Below are positions 4,625 through 5,590 of a stretch of DNA of 5,590 nt, one piece after another. The notes under the pieces were generated by a model, which saw only the letters and a program-made list of their open reading frames with translations, did not search any database and was not told the DNA's origin. The position numbers and the translations under genes are program-made. The DNA is taken from NCBI RefSeq assembly GCF_020829685.1, contig NZ_JAIVFR010000481.1:1-5590 (forward strand), read 5' to 3'. Source of the DNA: Nostoc sp. CHAB 5715. GTDB lineage: Bacteria; Cyanobacteriota; Cyanobacteriia; Cyanobacteriales; Nostocaceae. Every line of letters starts with the position of its first letter. The stretch's first letter is position 1.

Positions 4625-5590
4625 ATGTCGAAGTCTTATTTTGATACAGATAATAACGTACACAAACCTTTTGAGTTACCGGGAGCAAGACCACACTACA
4701 ACCCCGATCGCCCCGGACAGGTAGAGCATATTTTTCTCGATCTCAGCTTGGATATCCCAAAGCAAAGCTATCAGGGCAATTGTAGCATTCGCCTCTTACC
4801 AATCCGTAATGGCATTGACCGTTTGACTTTGGATGCTGTCAATCTGAATATCGAGTCTGTGCAGGTGGACGAGGTGGCACAAAATTTTGACCACGATGGG
4901 GAACAGCTTTCTATCCAACTTGCTGAGGCGACTCAAATTGGTAAACGCTTGCTGATTGCGATCGCCTACTCGGTGGCAAAACCACAACGCGGTATTTACT
5001 TTATTCAACCAGACAAGCACTACCCAAACAAGCCAACTCAAGTTTGGACTCAAGGAGAAGACGAAGACTCTCGCTTTTGGTTCCCCTGCTTTGACTATCC
5101 AGGACAATTGTCTACTTCAGAAATTCGCGTTCGTGTCCCCAACCCTCTCGTAGCGATTTCCAACGGGGAACTAATTAACACCACAGAAGACGGTGATTAC
5201 AAAATCTACCATTGGTCACAGCAACAAGTTCATCCTACCTACTTGATGACTTTGGCAATAGGTGACTTTGCCGAAATTCAGGATGAGTGGAACGGTAAAC
5301 CAGTTACCTACTACGTAGAAAAGGGACGCGAGGAAGATGCTAAACGCAGCATGGGCAAAACTCCCCGCATGATCGAATTTTTGAGCCAAAAGTATGGCTA
5401 TCCTTATGCTTTCCCAAAATACGCCCAGGTTTGCGTCGATGATTTCATCTTTGGCGGGATGGAAAACACCTCCACAACACTGTTAACAGATAGATGTTTG
5501 CTGGATGAACGTGCCGCTTTAGATAACCGCAATACCGAAAGTTTAGTCGTCCACGAACTCGCGCACCAATGGTTTGGTGATTTGGTAGTA
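4625..5590 (+). CDS. M1-family zinc aminopeptidase, 5' part (3' end outside window)
   Basis: The first 322 residues are present and the frame is open to the window edge. Cyanobacterial M1 aminopeptidases are usually about 860 residues, so over half is missing only because the window stops. Residues 1 to about 200 form the N-terminal beta-sheet domain (PGARPHYNPDRPGQVEHIFLD and onward). The catalytic domain then shows GGMEN (277-281), which binds the free N-terminus of substrates, and HELAHQW (310-316), the HExxH zinc motif with H310 and H314 as ligands and E311 as catalytic base. The third ligand, a glutamate about 19 residues after H314, is beyond the edge. The enzyme removes N-terminal amino acids from peptides. 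No signal peptide is seen, so it is probably cytoplasmic and serves peptide turnover. One HIP1 site lies at 4958-4965. It is divergent from the DUF3352 gene. Confidence 0.95.
   Translation, partial: MSKSYFDTDNNVHKPFELPGARPHYNPDRPGQVEHIFLDLSLDIPKQSYQGNCSIRLLPIRNGIDRLTLDAVNLNIESVQVDEVAQNFDHDGEQLSIQLAEATQIGKRLLIAIAYSVAKPQRGIYFIQPDKHYPNKPTQVWTQGEDEDSRFWFPCFDYPGQLSTSEIRVRVPNPLVAISNGELINTTEDGDYKIYHWSQQQVHPTYLMTLAIGDFAEIQDEWNGKPVTYYVEKGREEDAKRSMGKTPRMIEFLSQKYGYPYAFPKYAQVCVDDFIFGGMENTSTTLLTDRCLLDERAALDNRNTESLVVHELAHQWFGDLVV

Noticed and set aside
4416..4724. 102-codon plus-strand frame upstream of the aminopeptidase
   Set aside because: It overlaps the first 100 bp of the clear aminopeptidase gene in another frame, has no ribosome site before its ATG and no recognisable motif.
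4796..5153. Minus- and plus-strand frames within the aminopeptidase gene
   Set aside because: Shadows of the M1 peptidase frame, which has unmistakable GGMEN and HELAH motifs.

Overview
The window looks like chromosome from a filamentous, Nostoc-type cyanobacterium. The evidence is four HIP1 octamers (GCGATCGC at 327, 2756, 3087 and 4958), the G-rich and C-rich heptamer-like low-complexity tracts common in these genomes, foldback repeats of cyanobacterial type, and proteins that resemble cyanobacterial families (a DUF3352 protein and an M1 aminopeptidase beginning MSKSYFDTDNN).

Layout. Positions 1-111 carry the frameshifted remnant of a DDE transposase reading in from the left. It abuts a truncated N-terminal fragment of a probable PrsW-type membrane protease (85-318, minus). 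That fragment overlaps the stop of an intact SAM-dependent methyltransferase (311-1231, minus) by 8 bp, so the two were probably one transcription unit before the protease was cut. Positions 1232-2296 have no credible gene. They hold a G-rich tract, a 13-copy 21-bp tandem repeat, a 175-bp MITE-like element inserted in a 14th repeat copy, a second foldback element of about 244 bp, and a C-rich tract. A DUF3352 membrane-anchored protein follows (2297-3961, minus). Positions 3962-4624 form a 663-bp divergent intergenic region with several inverted repeats. An M1-family zinc aminopeptidase (4625 to the right edge, plus) is cut by the window end just after its HELAH motif.

How the parts relate. 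The intact genes look like housekeeping or accessory genes with no obvious shared pathway, and I see no multi-gene defence or biosynthetic system. The most interesting material is the non-coding 1.06 kb between the methyltransferase and DUF3352 genes. There the order of events can be partly read: the tandem array came first, then a MITE-like element inserted with a TAA target duplication, leaving an empty site that can be reconstructed as a repeat unit. Family names are from memory of protein motifs; no search was run.
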